From CADEED01 sp035761265 (GTDB taxonomy: Bacteria > Pseudomonadota > Gammaproteobacteria > Steroidobacterales > Steroidobacteraceae), in NCBI GenBank assembly GCA_035761265.1, contig DASTRL010000138.1:1-15082 (forward strand): a DNA stretch of 15,082 nucleotides. The letters run 5' to 3'. A program made the position numbers and the translations under genes. Shown piece after piece: positions 1-5,823 of the stretch. The number at the start of each line of letters is the position of its first letter. Position 1 is the first letter of the stretch. The notes beneath the pieces were generated by a model. That model did not search any database. It saw only the letters and a program-made list of their open reading frames with translations, and had not been told where the DNA came from.

Positions 1-386
1 TCGACATGTCGAGCATGCCGGACGTGGCGCCCACGCTGATGATGCTGGCGCCGTTCCTCGCGCGGGACACGCGGATCACCGGCCTCGCGACCCTGCGCGT
101 CAAGGAATGCGACCGCATCGCCGCGCCCACGCGCGAGTTGCGCAAGCTGGGCATCGAAGTCGAGGAGGGCCTCGACTTCATGGTGATCCAGCCGCTGCGC
201 GCGAAACCGTCACCCAAAGTCGCGGAAATCGAGACCTATCACGACCATCGCATCGCCATGTCGTTCGGCGTGCTCGGATCGCGTCTTCCGGGCCTCAGAA
301 TCCTGGATCCGGGCTGCGTCGCGAAGACCTACCCGAACTACTGGCGCGACTGGCAGCGCGCGCGAGCCGTTCCGCGGGGACTCTGA
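1..386 (+). CDS. aroA: 3-phosphoshikimate 1-carboxyvinyltransferase (EPSP synthase), C-terminal part
   Basis: Only the C-terminal 127 residues are inside the window; the reading frame runs from base 3 and the gene starts upstream. The enzyme joins phosphoenolpyruvate to shikimate-3-phosphate in the cytoplasm, the sixth step of chorismate synthesis. Family residues are visible: the Asp of MPDVAPT (codon 21-23, equivalent to the catalytic Asp313 of E. coli), Glu and Arg of LRVKECDR (codons 105-107 and 114-116), the Arg of YHDHRIAMSF and the Lys of CVAKTYPNY, all of which contact substrates in the family. The end looks complete and normal. The next gene, lapB, starts 12 bases after the stop, so the two are probably cotranscribed. 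In many gammaproteobacteria cmk, rpsA, ihfB and lapA lie between these two genes; here they do not. Confidence 0.95.
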   Translation, partial: DMSSMPDVAPTLMMLAPFLARDTRITGLATLRVKECDRIAAPTRELRKLGIEVEEGLDFMVIQPLRAKPSPKVAEIETYHDHRIAMSFGVLGSRLPGLRILDPGCVAKTYPNYWRDWQRARAVPRGL

Positions 387-398
387 TAACGTCCGCGC

Positions 399-1358
399 AT
401 GCGCCTGCGCGGTATCGGCCCCGAAGTCCTGCTGCTGTGTTTCCTGCTCGTCGGGGCCGCGGCCTTCGTGCTCGGCCGCCGCACGGCCCGCGGCCGCCGG
501 CTGCGGCGCGACCTCGACTACTTCACCGGGCTCGATCATCTGGTCAACGACCGCTACGACCGGGCCACGGAGGTCTTCACGCGCCTGGCCACGACCTCGC
601 AGGAGGCCGACATCCAGTTCGCGCTCGGCAGCCTGATGCGCAAGCGCGGCGAGGTCGACCGCGCCATCGCCATCCACAGCGAGCTCGAGGGCAATCGCGA
701 GACCAACATCCGCGAGCAGGCCACCTACGCACTGGGCCTCGACTACATGAGCGCCGGATTGCTGGATCGCGCCGAAGAAAAGCTGCGCAATCTGATGGGC
801 TCGCCGCGGTATCGCGCCGCCGTGCTGGAGCGGCTCGCCTGGGTGTACGAGCAGCAGCGCGACTGGCGCGCGGCGCTCGACATCTGGCGCGAGCTGCCGC
901 CCGAGCTGCAACGCGAGCGCGCCATCGTGGCCGCCCACTATTGCTGCGAGCTCGGCGAGGCGGCGCTGGCCGCGCGGGATTTCGCGGCGGCACGCGCGCA
1001 CCTGGCGGCGGCGCGCGTGCACGCGCCCGACGCGGCGCGGGTGCGCATGCTCGCGGCGCGCATCGCGGCGGCGTCGGGCGAGTCGGACAAGGCGCTCGAT
1101 CTCTACACCTCCGCATTGGCGGAATCGCGCACCATCCAGGAGGCCTTCCTGGCCGAGGCGCACGAGGCGCTCGGCCGCGCGGCGGGCGAGCTCGACGCGC
1201 GCCTGCGTGCGCGGCAGCCGCCGGAGCTGGAGCCGCCGCCGGCAAGTGCGCGATTCCGTTGCGATCAATGCGGCGTGGCCAGCGTCACCTGGCATTGGCG
1301 CTGCCCGAGCTGCCGTTCCTGGGATTCGCTGCAGAGCCTGAATAATCGCGGCGTTTGA
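399..1358 (+). CDS. lapB: LapB/YciM-like lipopolysaccharide assembly protein, shorter than usual
   Basis: A 319-residue inner-membrane-anchored TPR protein. Residues 8-27 form one hydrophobic segment followed by an Arg-rich stretch. Residues about 38-260 are helical TPR-type repeats with LapB signatures (FALGSLMRKRGEVDRAI, LGLDYMSAGLLDRAEE, AHYCCELG). Residues 286-308 form the C-terminal rubredoxin-like metal knuckle with Cys288, Cys291, Cys302 and Cys305 (CxxC...CPSC), as in E. coli LapB. In that family LapB works with the FtsH protease to control LpxC, and so the rate of lipid A synthesis. E. coli LapB is 389 residues. The missing part corresponds to the last TPR units just before the metal knuckle, replaced here by a Pro/Glu-rich linker (residues 273-283). 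No Shine-Dalgarno sequence precedes ATG 399, but the membrane segment begins right after it, so the start is reasonable. LapA is not encoded nearby. Confidence 0.88.
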   Translation: MRLRGIGPEVLLLCFLLVGAAAFVLGRRTARGRRLRRDLDYFTGLDHLVNDRYDRATEVFTRLATTSQEADIQFALGSLMRKRGEVDRAIAIHSELEGNRETNIREQATYALGLDYMSAGLLDRAEEKLRNLMGSPRYRAAVLERLAWVYEQQRDWRAALDIWRELPPELQRERAIVAAHYCCELGEAALAARDFAAARAHLAAARVHAPDAARVRMLAARIAAASGESDKALDLYTSALAESRTIQEAFLAEAHEALGRAAGELDARLRARQPPELEPPPASARFRCDQCGVASVTWHWRCPSCRSWDSLQSLNNRGV

Positions 1359-1409
1359 CCAGATTGCCGACTGCGGCGGAGCCCCGCCAGGTTGTTAGTC
1401 TTCCTCGCG

Positions 1410-1424
1410 CCCGGCGCCGCCGGG
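1410..1424. other. Short GC hairpin in the lapB-comEA gap
   Basis: CCCGGC and GCCGGG flank a three-base loop, a perfect six-pair inverted repeat in the 88-base gap between lapB and comEA. There is no T-run after it, so it is a weak candidate for transcription attenuation or mRNA end structure. It may also be chance in GC-rich DNA. Confidence 0.3.
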
Positions 1425-1446
1425 TACAACCACGCAAGGAGGCACC

Positions 1447-1773
1447 ATGAAAAAGCTCGTTCCCACGCTGCTGGCGTCGCTGCTCTTGGGGCAGTGGGTC
1501 CACGCCGAGCCCGTCAACATCAACACCGCCGACGCCACCACGCTCGCCAAGGCGCTGAATGGCGTCGGGCCGGCGAAGGCCAAGGCCATCGTGAGCTACC
1601 GCGACAAGAACGGACCGTTCAAGAGCGTCGACCAGCTCGCGATGGTGGAGGGCATCACGCAGAAGCTCATCGACAAGAATCGCGCGGACATCCGCCTGGG
1701 CGCGGAGAAGGGGGCGGAAAAGCCCGGCGCGGCGCCCGCACCCCCGGCCAAGCCGGCGAAGTCCACGTCGTAA
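1447..1773 (+). CDS. comEA: Secreted ComEA-family helix-hairpin-helix DNA-binding protein
   Basis: A 108-residue protein. Residues 1-20 are a clean signal peptide (MKK, a Leu-rich core, cleavage after VHA). Residues 22-84 are the ComEA-type double helix-hairpin-helix domain: VNINTADA, then LNGVGPAKAKAIVSYR (first hairpin) and LAMVEGITQKLIDKNRADI (second hairpin). Residues 85-108 are a Lys/Pro/Ala-rich tail that is probably disordered. In naturally transformable bacteria, periplasmic ComEA binds incoming double-stranded DNA and ratchets it across the outer membrane. Many non-competent species also keep such a gene, so the family is secure but competence is not shown. The start has a strong Shine-Dalgarno AAGGAGG at 1436-1442. 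A comEA gene near lapB, wbpM or galU is a common gammaproteobacterial arrangement. Confidence 0.9.
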   Translation: MKKLVPTLLASLLLGQWVHAEPVNINTADATTLAKALNGVGPAKAKAIVSYRDKNGPFKSVDQLAMVEGITQKLIDKNRADIRLGAEKGAEKPGAAPAPPAKPAKSTS

Positions 1774-1783
1774 GGACCGTCCT

Positions 1784-1833
1784 ACGGCCGCGGAAGATGC
1801 GATTGCGCACACTCCGCGCATCTTCCCGGCCGT
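1784..1833 (+). terminator. Long imperfect hairpin after comEA, possible terminator
   Basis: The left arm ACGGCCG plus GGAAGATGCG pairs with CGCATCTTCC plus CGGCCGT, giving about 17 pairs with a single bulged C at 1791 and a 15-base loop. It starts 10 bases after the comEA stop codon. No T-run follows on the plus strand, so it may not terminate alone; it could stabilise the 3' end of the comEA mRNA. The inverted repeat itself is plain in the sequence. Confidence 0.55.
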
Positions 1834-1894
1834 CCGCCTGGGGGCGATTCGGGAGAGCATGGTATGTTTTCGGCCCCTAACTGCCGGAGCCCCC

Positions 1895-2776
1895 ATGCCC
1901 CCGAAGCATTCCCGCATCGACGTCGCCGTGTTTCCGGTCGCCGGCCGCGGCACGCGCTTCCTGCCGGCCACCAAGGCCAGCCCGAAGGAAATGCTGCCCA
2001 TCGTCGACAAGCCGTTGATCCAGTATGCGGTGGAAGAGGCGTTGTCGGCGGGTGCGAGGCGCCTGGTGTTCATCACCGGGTCCTCCAAGCGGGCCATCGA
2101 AGATCATTTCGACACCGACGGCGAGCTCGAAAGCCTGCTGCTCAAGCAGGGCAAGAGTGACCTCCTGCAGACGCTGCGCAGCGTGTTGCCTTCGTATGCA
2201 GCCTGCATATACATCCGGCAGCCGGCGCCGCTCGGCCTCGGGCATGCGGTGCTCTGCGCCAAGCCGGCGGTCGGTGACGCGCCGTTTTTCGTGCACCTGG
2301 CCGACGACCTCATCGACGCCGAGGAAGCCTGCCTCAAGCAGATGGCGGATCGTTTCGAGGACGGCAGCATCGTCGCAACCGAGACCGTGCCGAAGGACCA
2401 GACCGACAAGTACGGCATCGTGAAGACGGGCGGGAAGAAGGGCGAACTGCACCGCGTCGAGCAGATCGTCGAGAAGCCCAAGCCGGACAAGGCACCGTCA
2501 AACCTGGCAGTGGTGGGGCGCTACCTGCTGACACCGCGCGTGTTCACGCACCTCGAGCAGATCGGCGAAGGCGCGGGCGGCGAGATCCAGCTCACCGATG
2601 GCATCGCGCGGCTCATGAAAGAGGAGCCGGTCTACGCGTACAACTTCAAGGGCAAGCGCTTCGACTGCGGCAGCAAGCTCGGGTACCTGCAGGCCAACGT
2701 GGAATTCGCGTTGGCGCACAAGGAGCTGAAGGGCACGTTCAAGTCGTACCTGAAGAAACTCGCGCAGGAGCTCTAG
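1895..2776 (+). CDS. galU: UTP-glucose-1-phosphate uridylyltransferase
   Basis: A 293-residue cytoplasmic enzyme that makes UDP-glucose from UTP and glucose-1-phosphate, feeding lipopolysaccharide, capsule and other glycan pathways. The nucleotide-binding signature is at residues 14-35 (PVAGRGTRFLPATK, then PKEMLP), followed by VDKPLIQYAVEEA. Later conserved blocks are LGLGHAVLCA, EKPKPDKAPSNLAVVGRY, GGEIQLTDGI and FDCGSKLGYLQA. The length matches the family (302 in E. coli). I chose ATG 1895 because CGGAG lies seven to eight bases before it and the family core begins a few residues later. An in-frame ATG at 1859 would add 12 residues that do not look like family sequence. The gene follows comEA after a long hairpin and may have its own promoter, though I could not identify a convincing one. 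Confidence 0.95.
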   Translation: MPPKHSRIDVAVFPVAGRGTRFLPATKASPKEMLPIVDKPLIQYAVEEALSAGARRLVFITGSSKRAIEDHFDTDGELESLLLKQGKSDLLQTLRSVLPSYAACIYIRQPAPLGLGHAVLCAKPAVGDAPFFVHLADDLIDAEEACLKQMADRFEDGSIVATETVPKDQTDKYGIVKTGGKKGELHRVEQIVEKPKPDKAPSNLAVVGRYLLTPRVFTHLEQIGEGAGGEIQLTDGIARLMKEEPVYAYNFKGKRFDCGSKLGYLQANVEFALAHKELKGTFKSYLKKLAQEL

Positions 2777-2791
2777 CCGCGGCGCGGATAT

Positions 2792-2810
2792 CGGCGGCGA
2801 TCAGCCGCCG
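2792..2810. terminator. GC hairpin between convergent galU and lipoprotein genes
   Basis: CGGCGGC (2792-2798) and GCCGCCG (2804-2810) pair perfectly around GATCA. The loop contains the minus-strand stop codon of the lipoprotein gene (TCA at 2801-2803), and the hairpin begins 15 bases after the galU stop. It lies where a bidirectional terminator is expected, but neither strand has a T-run, so the call is tentative. Confidence 0.4.
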
Positions 2811-3721
2811 CAGCTCTCGACGCCATTCGAGCCGGACTTCACCGGGAAGGACCGCACGTCGGTCAGCGTGCGCGTCAGCGAGCCATCGCTCGCATTCATG
2901 GTGTGTGTCCAGTCCATGACCTGCACCGTGTCGCAGGCGCCGGCGGCGCCGCGGATCATCTGGCCCATGCGGATGGTCTGCACGATCGAGTTGCCGTTCA
3001 TGGCCGTCGAGCTGCTCTGCACCGCATAGTCCGAATTGTTGAACATCGTGAACTGCCACAGGTACTCGGCCAGCTTCTCCAGCTCTGCCGCGGTCAGCGG
3101 GCGCTGGTTCATGCTGCCGGCGGAGCCGTCGTCGGAGCGCAGATCGCTGCCCGAGCGGTCGAGGTAATCGCAGCGGAACACGCGATGGCGGAGCATCGCG
3201 CTGACGTCGGCGCGCGGCACGCGCACGATCTCGAACATGCGGTCATCGGACTTCACTTCGACGAGATCCGAATACTGGCCCTGCCAGGTCGCCTGGCGTT
3301 CCGACCAGTCGATGGCCTGCGCCATGTCATTGGTGCACACCTCGAAGACCGGCGTGATGGCCTGCGGGCCCGAGGCCAGATCCGTGTTGCGCAGATGGCG
3401 CGTGGAAATCGTGCCCGCCACGTTTGCAGGGCGCGTCTCGACCTCGAAGCCGGCCGGCGTGCGTGCATCGCCCTTGTAGAGTCGGCTCGCGAGATCCAGG
3501 TCGGCCGCGCTCATCGACGGCGCGTTGGCCGCAGGTGGCGTCACGGATACGGGCGCGGAACTGCCGGACGAGGAAGACGGGGCGGGCGAGCCGCCGGCAC
3601 TGCCGCCGCCGCCGCCGCAGGCGGACACGAGCAGCGCGAGCGCGATCAGGGCCATGGCGTTCAGCAGGCTCGTCGCCCGGAACCGCCAGCCATCCATCGT
3701 CGTGACCTTCATCATTTTCAT
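2801..3721 (-). CDS. Lipoprotein of unknown function
   Basis: I do not recognise a family. The 306-residue product starts with a basic stretch and a hydrophobic core (residues 17-33) ending in the lipobox LVSAC, so Cys35 should be lipidated and the mature protein membrane-anchored, facing the periplasm or the cell surface. After Cys35 come five glycines and a Ser/Pro-rich linker to about residue 70. The rest (71-306) is a soluble domain with four cysteines (129, 184, 263, 304), an even number compatible with two disulphides, and a block rich in polar residues around 225-250. The Asp/Asn-rich and aromatic content is unremarkable. ATG 3721 has only a weak AGGG before it. ATG 3697 has AAGG at a good distance and also keeps the whole lipobox region, so it is a real alternative. 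The gene stands alone, converging on galU. Confidence 0.75.
   Translation of the reverse strand: MKMMKVTTMDGWRFRATSLLNAMALIALALLVSACGGGGGSAGGSPAPSSSSGSSAPVSVTPPAANAPSMSAADLDLASRLYKGDARTPAGFEVETRPANVAGTISTRHLRNTDLASGPQAITPVFEVCTNDMAQAIDWSERQATWQGQYSDLVEVKSDDRMFEIVRVPRADVSAMLRHRVFRCDYLDRSGSDLRSDDGSAGSMNQRPLTAAELEKLAEYLWQFTMFNNSDYAVQSSSTAMNGNSIVQTIRMGQMIRGAAGACDTVQVMDWTHTMNASDGSLTRTLTDVRSFPVKSGSNGVESCGG
3602..3616 (-). repeat. Five-unit GGC trinucleotide run coding polyglycine
   Basis: Five perfect GCC units on the plus strand read as five GGC glycine codons directly after the lipidated cysteine codon (3617-3619). In-frame triplet runs like this can gain or lose units without a frameshift, altering only the linker length. 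Polyglycine after the lipobox is common in high-GC lipoproteins. Confidence 0.6.
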
Positions 3722-4065
3722 CCGGATGCCCTGCTTGTTATGGGGCCGGCGGCAGCACACGAGCACTTGCGAGAGAGGAGTACCGTCGGTCGGTGCACGA
3801 ACCCATGAGCTGCCGCCAGCGATTCGTCGACGCGCGCTTCGCAGCACGCGTCCTGATCAGGTTTACGGCGGCATGCCGGACAAGTTGAGCCGCCGAATGT
3901 GACGCGCTTCGCGGGTTGCACGGTGATTATTTGAACCCCGTCTCTTATGTATCGTTGTCTGCCGTGAAACCGCTGCGCATTTCACGCTCTTCGAGCCGGA
4001 CGCGATGGATGTTACGTCAAGCGCCCGCGAGGTCGAACTACGTGCGAACCTGTAGTTAGCGAGCG
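3722..4065. other. Gene-free stretch with dyad symmetries upstream of the lipoprotein gene
   Basis: No convincing gene is present on either strand; short open frames here lack ribosome sites and family features. It should hold the promoter of the minus-strand lipoprotein gene, but I cannot pick a good -35/-10 pair. Part of it (about 3925-3970) is clearly more AT-rich than its surroundings. It contains the dyads CGTGAAA-N10-TTTCACG (3963-3986) and AACTAC-N10-GTAGTT (4036-4057), and the inverted repeat CGGCGGC/GCCGCCG at 3866-3872 and 3889-3895. A TTCAAAT motif on the minus strand resembles a tRNA T-loop but has no matching stem. Confidence 0.6.
3963..3986. promoter_or_regulatory. Dyad CGTGAAA-N10-TTTCACG, possible operator
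   Basis: Two perfect seven-base half-sites are separated by ten bases. The centre-to-centre distance of 17 bases is compatible with a dimeric helix-turn-helix regulator. It lies about 240 bases before the lipoprotein start, in the AT-richer part of the gap. No regulator is identified. Confidence 0.35.
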
Positions 4066-4091
4066 AAAAAAAACGCGCCCGTGGGCGCGTT
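4066..4091 (-). terminator. Intrinsic terminator of the flgA-flgM-flgN arm
   Basis: On the minus strand the sequence reads AACGCGCC, a four-base loop, GGCGCGTT, then a run of T that reaches eight beyond the stem (A-run at 4066-4073 on the plus strand). A perfect GC-rich stem followed by a long T-run is the textbook rho-independent form. It begins 25 bases after the flgN stop codon and points the right way to end that transcript. Confidence 0.93.
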
Positions 4092-4116
4092 CAGGATCAT
4101 CGAGAGAGGAAAGGGG

Positions 4117-4602
4117 TCAGGCTTCGGCGGATATGACCTGTCCGGCGGCGGGGGCATGGTAGCCACCCTGGCGGGGCCCGTAGGAGCGCTGCGCCGGCGC
4201 GCCCGTGATCGCGCCGAGCAGGCCTTCGACACGCTTGATCTGCGCGCCGACGAGGATGCCGTTGCGGTCATTGAGGTCGCGGCAGCGGCGCGCGCGGCCG
4301 GCGCATTCGTCGTAGGCAGCGGCCAGCGAGCGGCGCGGATCGCACCAGGCCAGCAGCTTCGCGAGCCCGGCGAGGTCGGTGTCGTAGCCCAGCATGCCGC
4401 AGAGGCCGCGGCGTTCGTCCTCGAGCTTGAGCATGCGCGTCACGCTGTGCTGGCGCGCATCGGCCAGCGCCTCGAGCGCGTCGATGTCGCGCGCCTTGAG
4501 CGCCGCGTGTTCGCTTTCGAGCAGGTCTTCGAATTCGGTGAGCGCGGTGATTTCCTCGGCCAGCAGGCGCGCGAGGTGATCACGGGTCAGATTGGCATCC
4601 AC
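4117..4602 (-). CDS. flgN: Flagellar export chaperone FlgN
   Basis: A 161-residue cytoplasmic helical protein. Residues 1-130 carry the FlgN pattern of long amphipathic helices (LTRDHLARLLAEEITALTEF, ALKARDIDALEALADARQ, LNDRNGILVGAQIKRVEGLL). The Ser/Tyr/Gly/Pro tail (YGPRQGGYH) resembles the end of many FlgN proteins. FlgN binds the hook-junction proteins FlgK and FlgL before export; flgK is in this window. GTG 4602 is chosen because the family sequence begins there; further upstream the same frame is open but overlaps flgM and has no family character. The ribosome site is weak, and flgM ends 22 bases upstream, so coupling to flgM translation is likely. The transcript ends at the terminator at 4066-4091. 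Confidence 0.88.
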   Translation of the reverse strand: MDANLTRDHLARLLAEEITALTEFEDLLESEHAALKARDIDALEALADARQHSVTRMLKLEDERRGLCGMLGYDTDLAGLAKLLAWCDPRRSLAAAYDECAGRARRCRDLNDRNGILVGAQIKRVEGLLGAITGAPAQRSYGPRQGGYHAPAAGQVISAEA

Positions 4603-4624
4603 GCTCGGTGTCCGGGGTGACGGG

Positions 4625-4948
4625 CTACTTGTGCGCCGGGATCGTGGCGAGCAGATCGCCTTCGAAGCGCAGCATCTTGTCCGCGACGCGTTGCGCGTCG
4701 ACGTGGTAGCGGCCCTCGTCCAGCGCGCGACGCACCGCGTCGACGCGGTTCTCGTTGACCACCGGCAGCGCGCCGATGTGTTCTTCGAGCGCGGCCAGCG
4801 TGCGGGCGGTATCCGAGACGTCGATGTTCGAAGTCGAAACGGTGGTCTCGGCCTTGTGGCCATCGGTCGTGTCGCGCACGCGCGAGACGGGTGCGCCGCC
4901 TCCCACCTGCACCGGACGTCCGTCAATTCCACTGATCTTGTTCGCCAT
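4625..4948 (-). CDS. flgM: Anti-sigma-28 factor FlgM
   Basis: A 107-residue protein. The N-terminal half (1-40) is Gly/Ser/Thr-rich and probably unfolded, as in the family, which lets it be exported through the flagellar channel. The sigma-binding C-terminal half is recognisable: NIDVSDTARTLAALEEHI, then NENRVDAVRRALDEGRYHVD and AQRVADKMLRFEGDL. FlgM holds sigma-28 (FliA) inactive until the hook-basal body is finished and FlgM is secreted. AGGAG lies 11 bases before ATG 4948. A GTG at 4957 would add three residues but sits only two bases from that ribosome site, so ATG is preferred. A sigma-28-type promoter at 4981-5007 lies directly upstream, implying that FliA switches on its own inhibitor. 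Confidence 0.92.
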   Translation of the reverse strand: MANKISGIDGRPVQVGGGAPVSRVRDTTDGHKAETTVSTSNIDVSDTARTLAALEEHIGALPVVNENRVDAVRRALDEGRYHVDAQRVADKMLRFEGDLLATIPAHK

Positions 4949-4980
4949 CTCTGCCACTACTCCTGAATCGTCTACGAGCG

Positions 4981-5007
4981 GTAACGGCTGATTTCCCGAA
5001 TCCTTTA
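4981..5007 (-). promoter_or_regulatory. Sigma-28 (FliA) promoter of flgM
   Basis: On the minus strand TAAAGGAT (5007-5000) is followed after exactly 11 bases by GCCGTTAC (4988-4981). The known enteric sigma-28 consensus is TAAAGTTT-N11-GCCGATAA: the TAAAG part matches fully and six of eight bases match in the -10 part. Transcription would start near 4973, leaving a short leader that carries the AGGAG of flgM. Promoters of this class before flgM are well known. Confidence 0.85.
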
Positions 5008-5064
5008 GGCCGACGACGATTATTTGGCGCAGATTCTGTTCAAGAGATGCAATTCACAAATCGC

Positions 5065-5796
5065 TCAAGGTGTTACGCGCACCACGCCGGCACTTTCGGC
5101 CACACCCTCGACCACCTTGAGCGAATCGAGGTTCTGCACCCGCACGCGCTGGCTTGCGGACGCATCGGCCAGCGCGCGGCCGGGCGCCCGGACCTCGAAC
5201 CCCGCCGTGGAGGCGGTCAGGGTCACCGCCTGACCCCTATGTATAAGGAGTGCCACCGACAGGGCTTCGGCCGTCACGGGCGTACCCTGGGGCAACGGCC
5301 GGCGCGTGGGCCTGCCGGCCAGGTCCTCGACCCGGCCGACATACGGCGAGCTCAGCGAGTTGACCAGGCGCTTCTCGGCGATCACGTCCGACGACGTCAG
5401 AGTTTCGCCGCGCGCCACCGCGCGGCGCAGCACCAGCACGTCGAGCTCGCGCCGGATCTCGACCGGCACGTTCAATGTCCACACCGCACCGCTGCTGCAG
5501 CTCACGCGCACCAGCGCTCGCGCCTGGTTGCCGCGCGGCGGCTGCGCGTAGGTCTCGAGCGCGGATGCGCAGGCGGGCAGTCGCAGCCGCGCATCCGGCG
5601 CGATCGCCCTGAGCATGACGCCGCCGAGTTGCGTGCCGATCTGCCGTCGCAGCGCCCGTTCTGCGGCGGCCTGCACCGCGGCCAGCGACTGGAGTCCGCC
5701 GGCGGAAATCTCCGCCGGCACCTGCGTCCGGGCGGGCAGTGCCATCGCGGCCAGCAGCAGCGCGCAGCCGGAGGCGGTCAATGATTTGACTGTCAT
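5065..5796 (-). CDS. flgA: P-ring assembly chaperone FlgA
   Basis: A 243-residue periplasmic protein. Residues 1-22 form a signal peptide (one Lys, then a Leu/Ala-rich core, cleavage near LPA). Cys76 and Cys100 are placed to form the disulphide seen in the family. Residues about 119-181 form the SAF domain (LRRAVARGETLTSSDVIAEK ... YVGRVEDLAGRPTRR), and the C-terminal beta domain ends in RVRVQNLDSLKVVEGVA. FlgA helps FlgI assemble into the P ring around the rod. ATG 5796 is the first start after an in-frame TAA, and it keeps the signal peptide, but no ribosome site lies before it. The sigma-54 promoter just upstream would start the message about one base before this ATG. The gene heads the flgA-flgM-flgN arm and diverges from flgB. 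Confidence 0.93.
   Translation of the reverse strand: MTVKSLTASGCALLLAAMALPARTQVPAEISAGGLQSLAAVQAAAERALRRQIGTQLGGVMLRAIAPDARLRLPACASALETYAQPPRGNQARALVRVSCSSGAVWTLNVPVEIRRELDVLVLRRAVARGETLTSSDVIAEKRLVNSLSSPYVGRVEDLAGRPTRRPLPQGTPVTAEALSVALLIHRGQAVTLTASTAGFEVRAPGRALADASASQRVRVQNLDSLKVVEGVAESAGVVRVTP
5777..5790. promoter_or_regulatory. FleQ-box-like palindrome inside the start of flgA
   Basis: GTCAATGATTTGAC differs from the FleQ box known in Pseudomonas (GTCAATAAATTGAC) at two central positions. A further GTCA half-site follows at 5792-5795. The site covers flgA codons 3-7, at about +8 to +21 from the predicted sigma-54 start. FleQ is known to act from sites downstream of sigma-54 promoters in Pseudomonas aeruginosa. 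No regulator gene is in the window, so the assignment rests on the motif alone. Confidence 0.55.
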
Positions 5797-5807
5797 GCCC
5801 GGTAGTT

Positions 5808-5823
5808 AGCAATCGACGTGCCA
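5808..5823 (-). promoter_or_regulatory. Sigma-54 promoter of flgA
   Basis: The minus strand reads TGGCACGTCGATTGCT: a full TGGCAC (-24) element, five bases, then TTGCT (-12), a near-perfect RpoN promoter. GG and GC are separated by ten bases as required. The predicted start is about base 5797, directly before the flgA ATG (5796). Confidence 0.85.

Noticed and set aside
412..419. GCCGATAC on the minus strand at the start of lapB
   Set aside because: The position expected for the -35 element has no similarity to TAAAG.
210..1295. Long open frame on the minus strand opposite aroA and lapB
   Set aside because: It is antisense to two well-recognised proteins, is rich in Arg/Ala/Gly as expected of the reverse frame of GC-rich genes, and shows no family motif.
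107..1345. Long plus-strand frame of about 412 codons across aroA and lapB
   Set aside because: It overlaps both real genes in another frame, and its Arg/Ala/Pro-rich sequence is typical of out-of-frame GC-rich DNA.
2788..2795. GCCGATAT on the minus strand, like a sigma-28 -10 element
   Set aside because: No TAAA-type element lies at the required distance, and it would point into the end of galU.
3917..3945. TTCAAAT on the minus strand, resembling a tRNA T-loop
   Set aside because: The five bases on each side do not pair, and no anticodon arm or acceptor stem can be drawn, so no tRNA is called.
3848..3960. Possible c-di-GMP riboswitch in the lipoprotein upstream region
   Set aside because: I looked for the conserved GEMM core on the minus strand; the GCGAAGCGC patch is only superficially similar and the required receptor and tetraloop elements are absent.
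4603..4932. Upstream extension of the flgN frame by 110 codons
   Set aside because: It lies over flgM in another frame, and only the part from GTG 4602 has FlgN character.
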